DNA of 64,000 nt from Podocnemis expansa (lineage: Eukaryota; Chordata; Testudines; Podocnemididae). Below, piece after piece: positions 1 through 11,345 of this stretch. Within the stretch, counting starts at the first letter, position 1; each line of letters starts with the position of its first letter. A program made the position numbers and the translations under genes. Location: assembly GCA_007922195.1 (NCBI GenBank), contig ML682224.1, positions 551,351 to 615,350 of the forward strand. Reading direction: 5' to 3'. The notes under the pieces were generated by a model, which was not told where the DNA came from, did not search any database, and saw nothing but the letters and a program-made list of their open reading frames with translations.

Positions 1-291
1 TTATAATTATAGCAATGGCTAAGAGTCAGCATAAGATATGTTGACACATTGGTGTGGTGTAGACATAGCCATGGATACATGCATGGCTACAGCTGGCTGA
101 TCAGCAATAGTGCCTCTGCTGTTATTAGCTTAGTTTGAGTCTCTCTGCTAGTCACTGATCTCCACTATTGTTGAGGTCACAGCTGAATGATGGGGTCAGT
201 GGTCTGTGTGCATCTCCCTGGCCCTGAATTCTGCCACTGACTTACTTGCCATGAGGGAAATCCGGAAACTGTACAGCAGTGCAACATGCTT

Positions 292-480
292 CTAGAGCAG
301 GGTGTCCAATCTTTTCGGATGAGGAACCACATTGCAATTCCTTTCTCACTGGGGGGCTGGTGAGCAATTTTTAAATTTACATTCCTAGCCCTACACAGCC
401 CCCAGATGTGTGAGCAATGTCTCCACAGACTGGAAATTCTGGCCTGCAGGCCACAGGTTGGACAAGCCTACCCTAGAGCA
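292..480. mobile_element. hAT-type MITE, 173 bp
   Basis: A short non-coding element (about 300-472) with imperfect terminal inverted repeats, GGGTGTCCAATC at the left and the complement of GGTTGGACAAGCCTACC at the right. It is flanked by a perfect 8-bp direct repeat CTAGAGCA (292-299 and 473-480), the target-duplication length of hAT transposons. The outer sequence resembles Tip100/Zaphod-like ends. Confidence 0.6.
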
Positions 481-3400
481 ATCTGGGCTGGTGAATGGTT
501 GAGTCTTGTCACCACCCTCCTGAACATTTCCCCTCTCCTGGACTCTGAATTACTCTACCATTCAGAGGAAACTTCCACTATGGGTAGGTGCATGCATAGT
601 CTCCAGCTAGCAAGTTGCTCCCAACTCAGGGGCCAAGGGCTTCTAGAAATCTACTCTTTGGATTAAGAAACAGGGTGACCCCAATCAGTAGTCCTAGTCC
701 TGGATGCAGCCAGTGTCAGATCAAGGCAGGTGCTATAAGGGCTGCAGGCATAGCCCCAGGATCCCACCACCTTGCAAAAATCCAACTCTTCCCAGGCTCA
801 GACATTGCTGGCCAGGTCTGGGGGATGCTGGAAGGAGCCTGGCTAGCTTGTGGTGGGGGGAGCTGGGAACCCAGAGCCAGAAGTCACGATACACAGTGTT
901 CCTGCCTGCCTCTGTGCAGGGCGGATTGCCCCAGAGGCTGGGGTTCACAGACATGTGGCAGCTCTGCTCCAGGGGAGGGACTGACTGGTGCCTGATGTGG
1001 CCCCCGGTGCCAGCACTCCAGGGTCAGGAGCCCTGTTGGACTGCCATGCCTGGTCCCCACAACTCAGGCTAGCCTGGCCTGTCCCCTGGGACCCCAGAAT
1101 GGTGGCCCAACAATATTCCTGTCCCTGGAGCACTGCCACCAGAGGCCACATTCCACGCCTATCAGCACCACCAATGACACACCCCAGACATGTTGGGATA
1201 GACTAAAAAGCCTGGGCACAGGATGAGAGGACCATGGCCCCTGGCCCCAGGGCCCCAGCCCCCCCAGTGGTGTACAGGCCCCCTCTCTCAGTGACTCTGC
1301 CCCCCCAAGCTGGTTACTGCTTTATTTAGGGTGGGAGACCTACAAGAGTGGGCAGTCCTGAGTTGCCCTCGGCTTTAATGTGGCCCTGGATGCAACCCTA
1401 GGACCTTCCATCTTAGATCATTCAGTGCTTCCCACTGAACATTGCAAGCTCACTGGTTTGTCAGTTTGACCAAGAAATTGCTGTGGACCAAACTTTTTAC
1501 TTCAAATGGCATTTCCAACAAACCTTAAACGAAACACACCACTTCTGGTAACATAAACAGACAGATTATTAATCTACAGAAGTCAGAGTAAAGCAAGTTA
1601 AGTTTGGTCAAAATAAATGAGAACAGGATTTAATGAGGTGTGAACTGCCCCTCAGCTCTTTGAGAGAATTGCTTGGATACATTTTAAGCCATGAGGACAT
1701 ATAGCACCCAGAAGACCTCATAATCATACACAAAAAATTGCAACAAACATGCTATCATGATAATAATGTTCAGTGCATCATGAACATTTGAAAAAAAATC
1801 TGACGACTTTTTTTCATTAAACAATGCACGGTTATTGTTCAGGGGTGATCCTGGGGGCTGCAGGGCACAACAGGGAGCTCACCCCTGCTCTGAACCCTTA
1901 TGGACCAGGCTGTGTAAGCACAGAGGGACCACAGTCACCATAAGTCCCCGCCCTTCCTTCAGAAATATGTCCGACTATGACATGCTGCAACCCCCCACAA
2001 CGTTGTGGTGTGAGCTGTGTTTTTTTTTCCCTTCTGTTCACCCTTGCAACTTAATGGTGTGTTTTAATGTAGAATATAATATAAGTTATTTTTTAAGTGT
2101 TCATGGCAAGCTTTACATTATTCTTATGGTAGCACGTTTCCTGCAACATCATACATGTGTACAGATATGAACCATGTCCCCAGATGCATTTCAGTTGGCT
2201 CAGGTGGGAGCAGACAAACAGAAATGTGAAGCTGTGTTTCCATACATACTCAGTGATGGGGCTCTTGACAAAGACCATTCAAATTAAGCTCCCTTGGTCA
2301 GGAGGGAATGATCAGCAAAATAATCACCTGAGCATAAAGAGGAAGAGAGAAAAAGTCACACTTTAAACTTGTTTGGGGGTTTTCTGCTTTGATCTATGTC
2401 TTGAAACAACTTCCAAGACCTGTGACACACCCACATGGCAAGGAACACCTGACTGCAAAACCATCGGTAGCCAAAGCATGTGGGGAATTTGGAAAGGGGC
2501 TACCACAGTGACCTTTAGCAAAGAATGTGTATTTCCTTTAATTAGTAGTGGTAAACTCCTTGACTGATTGATTGCATGTTGATTTTCTATATACTTATTT
2601 AAAATACTGTTTTATCTAAAGTAATGTGGATTTTGGAAAGAGTGAAAGAGTGTATACCTAACTTGGAGCAGAAGTGATGCAGATCACTTTCTTTGTTAGA
2701 CTGACAGACTGAAGTAAATGAACCTGCAGTGATCAAGGAAGGGTCTTGATCCCTGTATGACATAAGTTCCCCATGTGCATCTGGGGTCTTGGGTTGCTTG
2801 CTGTGGGACCATCCCCTGAATGGCTACTGAGTGCACTTCCACTGCCTGGGACCTTTTACATGCAGGAGGCTGCTGTGGGCTGACCAAGGAGCAGGGGTAC
2901 ACCTAGCAAAGTGGGGGGTAAGTTGAGGCCCAAGAGTGAGCAATCAGAAGCATAGTGGCACAGCAGACTAGATTGCAGGAGGGAAATGTCACAGTGGCTC
3001 AAAGGGGCCCTCCTCAACAGGCCCTAAAGTGGAGAAGACCCCAATACATGGAACAGTATTAGCTCCTCTCTCAGGGCCTGTGCCATATTCAGCCCTGGTG
3101 CTATGATACAGCAGATCCAAGGGTCTCTGTGTGGGCTTGACCCTGGGTCTTCTGTATAAAGCGAGCCTTGCAGCAACAGTGTTTAAGGTGATCCTGGTGT
3201 AACTGAGAATCAGTTGCATTATCCTTATTTCCACCCCTTCTATACCAAAAATGCAGAAGTGCAGAGAGGAGCTTCTTTGCATAAAGGGAAGAGCCAAAAA
3301 CAGAAGTCTGACAGCCAGACCCCTATTTCTGCCAGGCCTGTTCCAGTTTCTGTTGGAGCTCTGGGTCTGTAATCACTGTTTGAACCTCGCCAGCCAGGTG

Positions 3401-3509
3401 CCAGTTCATACTATGGCCCAAGGCCAATTCACACATACATTAGTATAGATAAAAGTGATTGTTAAATGATAAGAATATATTTAATGTTTAAATTTCAAAT
3501 AATTTAGAT
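481..3509. other. Unassigned sequence
   Basis: No gene or repeat recognised. GC-rich from about 650 to 1320, then ordinary composition. Open frames here are short, overlapping and on both strands, without domain motifs. Confidence 0.5.
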
Positions 3510-4322
3510 AAACTGGTAAAATGGTTCAAGGTAAACAGAATGAAGTTCAATAAATACAAGTGCAAAGTACTCCATTTAGGAAAACACAATCTATTACACA
3601 TGTATAAAATGGACAATAACTGCCTTGGAAGGAGTAATGCCCAAAAGGATCCGTGCAGCATAGCAGACCACAAACTAAATATGAGTTAATAGTGTAACGT
3701 TGTAACTAAAAAAGCAAATACCATTCTGGGATGTTTTAACAGGACTGTTGTAAGAAAGACACGGGAAGTAATTCTTCTGTTCTGCTCTGCCCTAATTAAG
3801 GCTCAAATGAAGTGCTGTGTCCAGTCGGGGTGCCTCATTTCAGGAAAGATGTGGGAACAAACTGAATAAAGTCCAGAGAAAAGCAACACCAATGATTAGA
3901 AGTCTGGAACACCTGACTTATGAGGGACTATTGAAAGAGCTGGGCTTGTTTGGTCTAGACAGGAGGAGACTGAGAGGGGACATGACCATTTTCAACTACC
4001 TAAGAAGTTGTTGTGAGGAGGAGGGGGAAAAATTGTTCTTCATAACTGATGATAATATGACAAGAAGCAATGGGCTTAAATTACAGCAGGGGAGGTTTAG
4101 TTTGGACATTAGGGGAAAAAATTCCTAACTGTTCGGGTGATTAGCCACTGAAATAAGTTGCCTAAGCAGGTTGCGGAATCTCCATCACCAGACGTTTTTA
4201 GGAGCAGGTTAGACAAGCACTTCTCAGGGCTGGTTTAAGATGGTATTAGGTCCTGCCATGAGTGCAGGGAACTGGATTCTATCACCTGTCGTGATCCCTT
4301 ACACTTTCTGTGATTCTATGAA
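3510..4322 (+). mobile_element. CR1 LINE 3' fragment
   Basis: Decayed 3' end of a CR1 element in + orientation. The stretch 3817-4128 translates to the end of the CR1 reverse-transcriptase region (KVQRKATPMI and GLFGLDRRRLRGDM motifs). It is followed by a typical CR1 3' untranslated tail ending tgattctatga at about 4322. The 5' part is truncated. Confidence 0.8.
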
Positions 4323-4741
4323 ATCTCATGTGATGTTACGTTCATTGTCTTCAGTTATCAGTAGCCCATTTCAATGTTGTAAACATTTAAGTTTGGTATA
4401 CACCTGTGTTCTAAATAATCCATCAAATGAGCCATCGAATAAATAAGAAACCTTGTGAAATGCAAATATGAATGAAGAACATTAACAGAAAAGTGTTCAG
4501 AGCAAGTGGTCATTGTGTTTAATGATCAGAGGTCCAGGGCTCAAAATACATTCCTAACTCCCCATCATTAAAGGAAAAGGGGCACATCCCAGTTCCCCTG
4601 AAGCATGCTACTGTGGATTCATCTTGATTTCCTCTTGTTCTGTCATCTGATTAATGACACTACCATCTTGCTTTCTGTGAAAAGAAGCTGTAATATGGAC
4701 TCAAGGAAAAACCCTTAATCTCAGGATGGTTTGGACTCTTT

Positions 4742-5236
4742 GGGTATGTCCACACTTTGTAAATCAAAATAATGCTGATTATTTTGATTTAAAAGATTGC
4801 ATGTCCACACTATGTTTCCTTATTTCAAAATAAGGCGCTCCCTCATTTTGAAATACAAAAATGCATTTCAGTATAATAAAACCTAGTATTATATCAAAAT
4901 GACAGGTAAATTGAAACTGTTATTTCAAAATAAAACAGCGTGGATGTGTTATTTCGATTTAACTCTTTCGCCTTTCTCCTTCCCAGGGTGCTGTCCTTTT
5001 GCTATATATTGGGTGTGGGCATGGCCCTTCTAGGGGGCCATCTTGCCAAACCTCCCATGATGCCCCTCTCTTAAATGGAACTAGCGAGTTCTGTCCATGG
5101 ACATGCTAGTTCATTTTGAGTTTCTAGTGAGGACATATTAAATCGCTTTAACTTAAATTGATTTAATGATTTTTTAGCAATTTTATTAAATCAATTTAAC
5201 TTAAACCAATTTAATTGCCTAAGCGTGGACATATTA
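4742..5236. mobile_element. MITE, Harbinger-derived family (ATTTCAAAATAA tips)
   Basis: Ends are inverted (GGGTATGTCCACAC at the left; gcgtggacatatta at the right). Tips are filled with short palindromes of TTATTTCAAAATAA type. The interior carries a conserved module (about 5020-5135: ggcatggcccttctag ... gacatgctagttcatt) also found in the larger Harbinger element near 9740-9850. No coding capacity. Confidence 0.6.
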
Positions 5237-5577
5237 TAGTAAATGTACCAGTTTGGGTGCCCTGAAAAGACTTGGGGAAACTGTTAAGTTATGACATCGT
5301 GGCCACTATTGGGAATTACCAACTGTAACACACCTGTGTATATATTTTACTGTTTTAACTTCTCATTACCTTTTACTTCTGCTTCTTAGATAATAATGTT
5401 TAGTTTACTCTAGTATTGGTTACTAGAGCTGTCTTTGAGGTAAGATCTAGCGTACCAGTTGATCTGGGTAAATGACAAGGCTCATGGGATTTGGACCAGC
5501 CTGATGAGGTGGAAGATATGGTGTGAGTGACCTATTATCACTAAGTCCAGTTTTCAGTCTCTTCCCTCTTTTCTGAA

Positions 5578-6416
5578 GGTATGTCTATACTGGCAAGTTA
5601 GGTCAAATTAAGGAGGCTTAATTTTAACTAATTTAGCCCTGTCTAAACTATACTTTCACTAGTTTGAGTTAAGAAATTCCTTAATTTGAACTAATGAATG
5701 CTTAGTTTGAATTAGTAAGACCTGCCAGTTAGTTCAAACTAAACCGTTAGTTCGATTGTTGGTTTGAACTAAGGACAGTGTAGACTAAGACTAACCCTTA
5801 GTTTGAACTGTAGAGGCAAACTCTGAAGGCCTTAAACTAGTCTGACAACAGAATGTCTGTGACGGAAGCGAGGAATGTAAGATAAAGATGAAATGTTTTG
5901 AGAAAAGCTACCTCTGTCTCTCTTAACAGGGTCAAAGTGCTTTCAAAAAGGTAAGTTGCCTCAGCATCCTGTCTCTGCCTCTCTATTCTGTATTCTGTCT
6001 TTGTATTATTTTGCTGAATTTGCAATTTTCTGTTGATAGCTTGAAGTGGAAGTACCTTAGGTTGAAGCACCCCCTGTATTCTATAAATGCTGTCGGACTC
6101 TGCTTGGGGGCAGACTTCAGTTGCTGTGCAGTGAACTAGCTGTCTGTCAGTCAGCTGTCTCTCCTTGCAATATTGCTTGAATAAAAGATGCCTTGCTGAA
6201 GCCTGATCACACTGTGTAGATACTTTTTCTTCCACAGAACTTAATAAGGGCAATTAGTTCTAATTAACAAAGTGGACTAATTCAAACTAGCATTAGTTTG
6301 AATTAGTCCACTCTGTTAATTTGAACTAAAAAGTGTGATTTTAGTTCAAACTTACCTTATACTTATCAGTTTGAATTAACAAAATTACCTAACTTTCTGT
6401 AGTGTAGACATAACCA
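5578..6416. mobile_element. MITE (TTAGTTTGAACTAA tips) split by a solo LTR
   Basis: Left end GGTATGTCTATACTGG and right end GTAGTGTAGACATAACC are inverted copies. Both arms consist of repeated palindromes around TTAGTTTGAACTAA. The interior is interrupted by a solo LTR at 5854-6234. No target duplication is clear. Confidence 0.6.
5849..6239 (+). mobile_element. Solo LTR, 381 bp, inside the MITE
   Basis: The segment 5854-6234 begins TG and ends CA and is flanked by the 5-bp direct repeat CAGAA (5849-5853 and 6235-6239). It carries a TATA-like tataaa at 6082-6087 and a polyadenylation signal AATAAA at 6180-6185, in the order expected for an LTR. There is no internal retroviral sequence, so it is a recombined solo LTR of an old endogenous retrovirus or LTR retrotransposon. 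Confidence 0.7.
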
Positions 6417-6651
6417 TTGGCAAGATAGTCCACGAGGCTTAGTCTGGACCAACTTAGCCCATGGACACACTAAGCTTTCCTTAGTTCGAACTAAGAAATT
6501 TCTTAGTTTGAACAAATAAGTACTGCTCATTAGTTTGAACTAGAGGCTAGTTCAAACTTCTTAGTTTGACCTAAAACCTATGTGGCTGCATTAGTTCAAA
6601 CTAATTGGCTAGTTTGAACTAAATGGCATCCCGACCTTCTTCCTAGGATGT

Positions 6652-8229
6652 TTGGCACCAGGAAGTGCTTGCCATGGACAAAGCCCTTACCACCTTACCA
6701 GCCAGGCCCAGGCACCTGAGCCATTGTCCTGCAACATGGCTGACGGCAGCAGTGGCAGCCAACAACACTGGAGGGCTCCAGGCTGGAGCCACGACAAGGT
6801 CCTTGGCCTCCTGGAGATCTGGGGGTGGGGGTGAGGAAATGCTCTCTCAGTTGCAGACCACCCACCATAGATGGGAAATATATGCCTCAATCTCCCAGGT
6901 CATGGCAAAGAGGGGCCACACCTGCAAAATGGAGCAAGTCCAGTTAAAAATAAAGTGGCTCTGCCAAGAATACCACCAGGCTTGGAAGGCCAGGCAGCAC
7001 CCAGGGGCAGCTCACACCATCAGCTGCCCCTACTACCAGGAGATGGACACCTCCCTGGGAGGTGAGATCACTGGTCCCAGTCCACACCCTCGACTCCACT
7101 GAGCCCCATCCCCTGACGAGGAGGAGTGTTTGGTGGACAAAGACCTGGTGCTGGAGCTGGCAAAAAACAGCCAGTCAGAGGGCATCCCGTCAGCCCCAGA
7201 CTCTGGAGCCAGCCTGGAGCTCATCCTTGCCCCTGCAGAGGGCTCACCATCCCTAGAGGAGCAGAAAGAGGAGGCCTCCCCATACCCAGCAGGACCCAGG
7301 ACAGGGGACATCATGCTGGACACCTGCAGTGCCTGCTGGTGAGTGCCCCCTCCCTCCCTCTTTGCAGGCAGGGCTGGCCAGACCTGTGGGACAGCCAGTG
7401 TTGAGGGACATGGCCTGGGAACTGTCAAGGTCCCAGTAGCAGAGGGTGACCTGATGGCCAATCCATGGGGCAGGGAGCCATGGACCGTGGGGGGGACGAC
7501 CCAGATCCAAGTGGTGCAGGGGCCTGTTGGCAGAGAAGGTGGGGGCAACCATAGGTGGGGGCATCATGAGCAAAAAGCATGTGCTTGACACCAGTGGCAC
7601 ATGGCCTCAGGAAACACCCCAGGGGCAGGGCTGACTGCTGCTCACCACTGGGGCACTGCACCCAACCTGGGCAGCACAGCACTGTGGAGTGTACCTTGGA
7701 TGCCCCGTCCCAAAGGTCAGGGATAAGGAAGCAGGGGGACAGTCGGGGCACAGCACCCACTGTCAGGCTGCACACAGCACTAGTGAGCGTGTTCTCTGCT
7801 TCTCTGCAGCAGCTCGGGAGCCCTTGCCATGGGCCACTCCTGGGACCCTGCCAGCCCTGATCAGGCGGAGGAGGAGGTCACATTGCTCACACAATGAGCA
7901 CCTGGGGGACATAGTCCACCTAATTGAGTTGGTGGAGGAGTGCCTGGAAGCCTGGCATGAGAGGGTGGATGCCCACAAGAGAGCCGGCAGGGGGATGTTC
8001 TAGCACCTTCTGGACTTGGTTGTGCCGGACCATGGCCCTCAAGCACCAGGTGGACACCCTCAAGGAATTTAAGGAACAGCTGTTCCCACTGTGGGACGAG
8101 GTACCACTGCCCTGGACACTGGTGTCCCCCATCACTAGCACCCCAGGATCCAGGGTGGCTAAGTGCAGGCCCAGGACCCACCTCTCCCAGGGCACGAGCT
8201 CTGCCCCCCACGACCATCCTCACCCCTGA
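6652..8229 (+). pseudogene. Harbinger Myb/SANT-like protein, broken
   Basis: Frames from 6665 onward encode a Myb/SANT-like trihelix segment: LLEIW, then MLSQLQTTHHRWEIY, VQLKIKWLCQEYHQA and CPYYQEMD motifs. These are typical of the DNA-binding partner that helps import Harbinger transposase and bind its ends. A second stretch (about 7890-8110) matches the C-terminal helix of the same protein. Frameshifts near 6825 and 7100 and stops later make it non-functional. Confidence 0.68.
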
Positions 8230-8499
8230 ACCTGCTCCACCTCCCCCAAGTCCCCACCTCCCATGTCTCCCACCACCAACCCCTCCCCCCACTGCCCTGA
8301 ACCCATGCACTGGTTCCAAATGCCATCACTGCCCCCTAACCCCTACCCCATTCCCCATGTAATTTAGCCTGTTAAACTGTTCTCTTTTGTCTTGTTGTTG
8401 TTTTTATTGTTTTGGGGATGGGGCAGGGTGGATGCAGGAAGGTGAAGGTGCCTGGTAGCAGGCCCACCCTCAGCACTCCTGGCTGAGGAAGTGATTCTT

Positions 8500-9787
8500 C
8501 AGTGCGTCTCTGATGATAACCACTCAATGCTGGCCTAGAGGCATCTCAGGCATGGCCTTGGGCTGCTCAGACTGCCCAGTGAGGCATTTGGCTTTAGCCT
8601 CCCAGGCATGGGGGACACTTTCCTCTCGCAGCTCTCACAGGTTATTGAGCGTGCAACAGGCACTGAAGACCTCAGGGATGGCATGCGTGGCAAAGTGCAA
8701 CCTCATCAGGAGGGTCCTCCAGCATGCACTGAGCTGTCCTAAGGCATGCTCCATGACCAGGCAGCACCTGTTGAGCCTTCAGTCAAACAGCTCCCTTTTG
8801 GCATCCAGGTTCATGGTGTAGGGCTTCATGAGCCAGGGGAGCAAGGGGTAGGTGGCATCTACCACAATGAGGATGGGCTCCTGCATGTCCCCAAAGGTGA
8901 TGATGTGTGCAGGGGGAAGAAGGTACCTGCCTGTATGTGCCTGTTCAGGGCAGAGTTCCTGAGCATATGGGTATCAGGTGCCTTCACTGGCCAGGCCCTG
9001 TAAATGTTTTGACGAACCCTCAGTGGTCCATGAAGGTCTGCAGGACCATGGAGTGATAGCCCTTGTAGTTTTTGTAGTCCATGGCCTGGTGTTCTAGGGC
9101 TCAGATGGGGATGTGTGTCCCGTCCATGATGCTCACACAGTTGGGGAAGCTGAGTGCAGCAAAGCTGTTGAGGGCGTCCTGTAGGTTTTCTGTGGTGTCA
9201 AGGCAGGGTAGCAGGACCTGGTTAATGGCCCTTCTGACCTGCAGGAGAGCAGATCCCATGGTGGCCTTCCTGATGCCAAACTGGTGGGCAACGGAGTGGT
9301 AGGACTCTGGGGTGGCCATCTTCCAGACCGTGATGGCCACCTGCTTGTCCACAGGCAGGGTGGGTCTGAATTCGGTATCCCTGTAGTACAGGGCCATGTT
9401 GAGCTCATGGGCTAGCTCAAAGAAGGTCTGCTTGCTCATTCGGAAATTCTGGTGTCACTGTGCATCATCCCACATGGGGAGGACTATGTGTTCCCACCAG
9501 TAGCTGTGAATTTCCCATACCCAGAAGCAACAGGGCATGGAGGGCACCATCAGCATGGCAGCTTGCAGGGTCAGCATGGTGGTGGTGCTGCTGTCTACCT
9601 CCACACTGTTGGGGTCCAGGAAGAGCATGCTCCAGGAGCACAGAGCAAGTAGCATGAACTGAGTGTGCTCCATGACCCCCTCATTCTGTATGTTGCCAGC
9701 TGCAATGGGCACAGGGCTGAGCTCAATTCCTCTTTTTATAGGATCCACCATGGGATGGGGCCCTTCTTGGGTGCCATGTTGGCACAA
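8500..9787 (-). pseudogene. Harbinger transposase (HARBI1-like nuclease), broken
   Basis: On the minus strand 9439-9101 encodes MSKQTFFELAHEL, then LPVDKQVAITVWKMATPES and SIMDGTHIPI, the helix-turn-helix region and first catalytic Asp segment of DDE-type Harbinger nucleases. Upstream, about 9530-9455 encodes WEIHSYWWEHIVLPMWDD of the N-terminus, separated by an in-frame stop. Downstream, 9000-8510 retains the later catalytic region in decayed form with several stops. Domesticated HARBI1 shares the fold, but this copy is clearly defective. Confidence 0.78.
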
Positions 9788-10029
9788 ATCCCAGAATGCA
9801 CCCCTCCTAAGCCAAGTGCCTAAATGGACATGCTAGTTTGCCTTAGGCTTCTGGTAGGGACTTGCTAATTTGAACTAAGTTAATTTGAATTCAGCTGACT
9901 TAGTTTGAACTAGTTAATTTGAACTAGCTGTTTTAAGTATAGACATCACCATTGTATTCAATCTCCTCTACTGATACTGATGGATTTCTGACAGTCCTGT
10001 AACAACCCATTGAGATTATCTGCCCTGTG

Positions 10030-10255
10030 GCTTTAAATTGACTCAAGGGCCCTTAAATCAACTTAAATAAAGCCCAGGCCACACTGCAAGCCAGCAAAGT
10101 CAACTTTCCCAGTCACTAAAGTCGACTTTATAACTTCCGCTTAGAAAGATGACTTTACCATTAAGCTGACTTTTTATTAAGTCAGCTTAAGGCAATGTGG
10201 CTTGGGAGTTGCCTTAAGCTGATTTAGCTGGCCTCCTAACTACAGAAAACATGGG
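10030..10255. mobile_element. MITE fragment (AAGTTGACTTA type)
   Basis: A run of AAGTCGACTTT / TTAAGTCAGCTTAA palindromes without clear ends, of the same kind as the cluster at 11.3-12.7 kb. Confidence 0.45.
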
Positions 10256-10320
10256 GTTCAGGGCTAGAGAGAAGGCATAACACAGCCAGGAGCATTCCCA
10301 GCTGTTTGCATCAAATCCAA

Positions 10321-10481
10321 ACTCCCGATGTTCCCTGACCTGATCTGGCACCTTTTCTGCTTTCTCAGCCCAACCCGCCAACTGTCCCCCTTCTCAGCCT
10401 GACCTGGCATCTCCCACCATTCTCACCCCAACCCGGCATCTCTCCTCATTTTCAGCCTGACAACACATCTCCCCCTTCTCA
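10321..10481. repeat. 29-bp minisatellite abutting an assembly gap
   Basis: About five diverged pyrimidine-rich units of 29 bp (for example CTCAGCCTGACCTGGCATCT plus CCCACCATT), running directly into the N run. Confidence 0.6.
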
Positions 10482-10491
10482 NNNNNNNNNN
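10482..10491. other. Assembly gap (10 N)
   Basis: Ten N bases next to a minisatellite. The fixed length suggests a placeholder rather than a measured gap. Confidence 0.99.
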
Positions 10492-10622
10492 AACAGCAAA
10501 GGTAGGTCTCTCTGGCATGTGGATTCTTCAAGTTCCTCAGAGATGGAAGTACATGGAAAGTAAATTTCTAGTGAAGACCAATCCCCAGGCTCGCATCTGG
10601 TGAATAAGCACAGTATAGATTT

Positions 10623-10664
10623 TGCTAACTGCTTTCTTTCTTTCTTTCTTTCTTTCTTTTTTTT
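10623..10664. repeat. (CTTT)n microsatellite
   Basis: Pure CTTT repeats running into a T tract. Confidence 0.85.
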
Positions 10665-11345
10665 CAGCCTCATCCTGTTCAGTGTGCCCTTGTCTCACAT
10701 ACCCAGCTGTTCTAACTGCTGCCACACATACTTTCAACAGGCAGTGTTCACCGCATTTCTCTAGTGGTGATGTATAAGGCTCACCGTACACATGTGCAGT
10801 TGCTGACATATGGTGCTATGGAAATCTGAGTCCTCTGTGCATTCTTAGTCATCCAGTCACTTGTAGTGCTGAACATGTCTCATACTGGTAACATGTTTAT
10901 TGCCACTGGTACTCTAAAGGTCTCTCATGTGACAGGAGTCAGTTGAGTGCAGAGAGGCAACTTTGTGTGTTAGTGACTGTGGACTTGTAAAAATTAACTG
11001 ATATAAAACTTAATAAATTCAGAGCTAAGATTTCCCAGAGGTATTTTGTGCCCTTCCAAATCACTGAGTTCCTGCCTTTCCTTTTTAATGGTTCCCCTTA
11101 TACAGTTCCCTCAATGATGTCAGTTGCTGTGTGCTAGAACATCTTGGCCCAGATTTGCAAATCACAGCCAGAGGTGGAGGCTACTGTAGAAGGAATCATT
11201 ATTTGGCCAGTAATTTGCCTCCTTCAGTGTAAAGAATTGCATATCAATTTACAGTAGGATTTGCAAATAGGCCAACTGGAGCTTAGTGACCAATTTGAAT
11301 TGGTTTTCACTGTAACTGTGGCTACTAAGGGCAATTTTTAAAAGG
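10665..11345. other. Unassigned sequence
   Basis: Ordinary composition; no gene or repeat recognised. Confidence 0.5.

Larger units (their letters stand above)
6436..9950. mobile_element. PIF/Harbinger DNA transposon, decayed but two-gene
   Basis: A ~3.5-kb element with terminal arms of TTAGTTTGAACTAA palindromes (6475-6630 and 9860-9935). Between the arms are a Myb/SANT-like gene remnant on + and a Harbinger transposase remnant on -, the two-gene layout of this superfamily. The right arm carries the subterminal module shared with nearby MITEs, so this element is a plausible parent of them. Exact ends and target duplication are uncertain. Confidence 0.72.

Noticed and set aside
5837..6253. 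138-residue minus-strand frame
   Set aside because: Lies across a solo LTR in antisense; not a gene.
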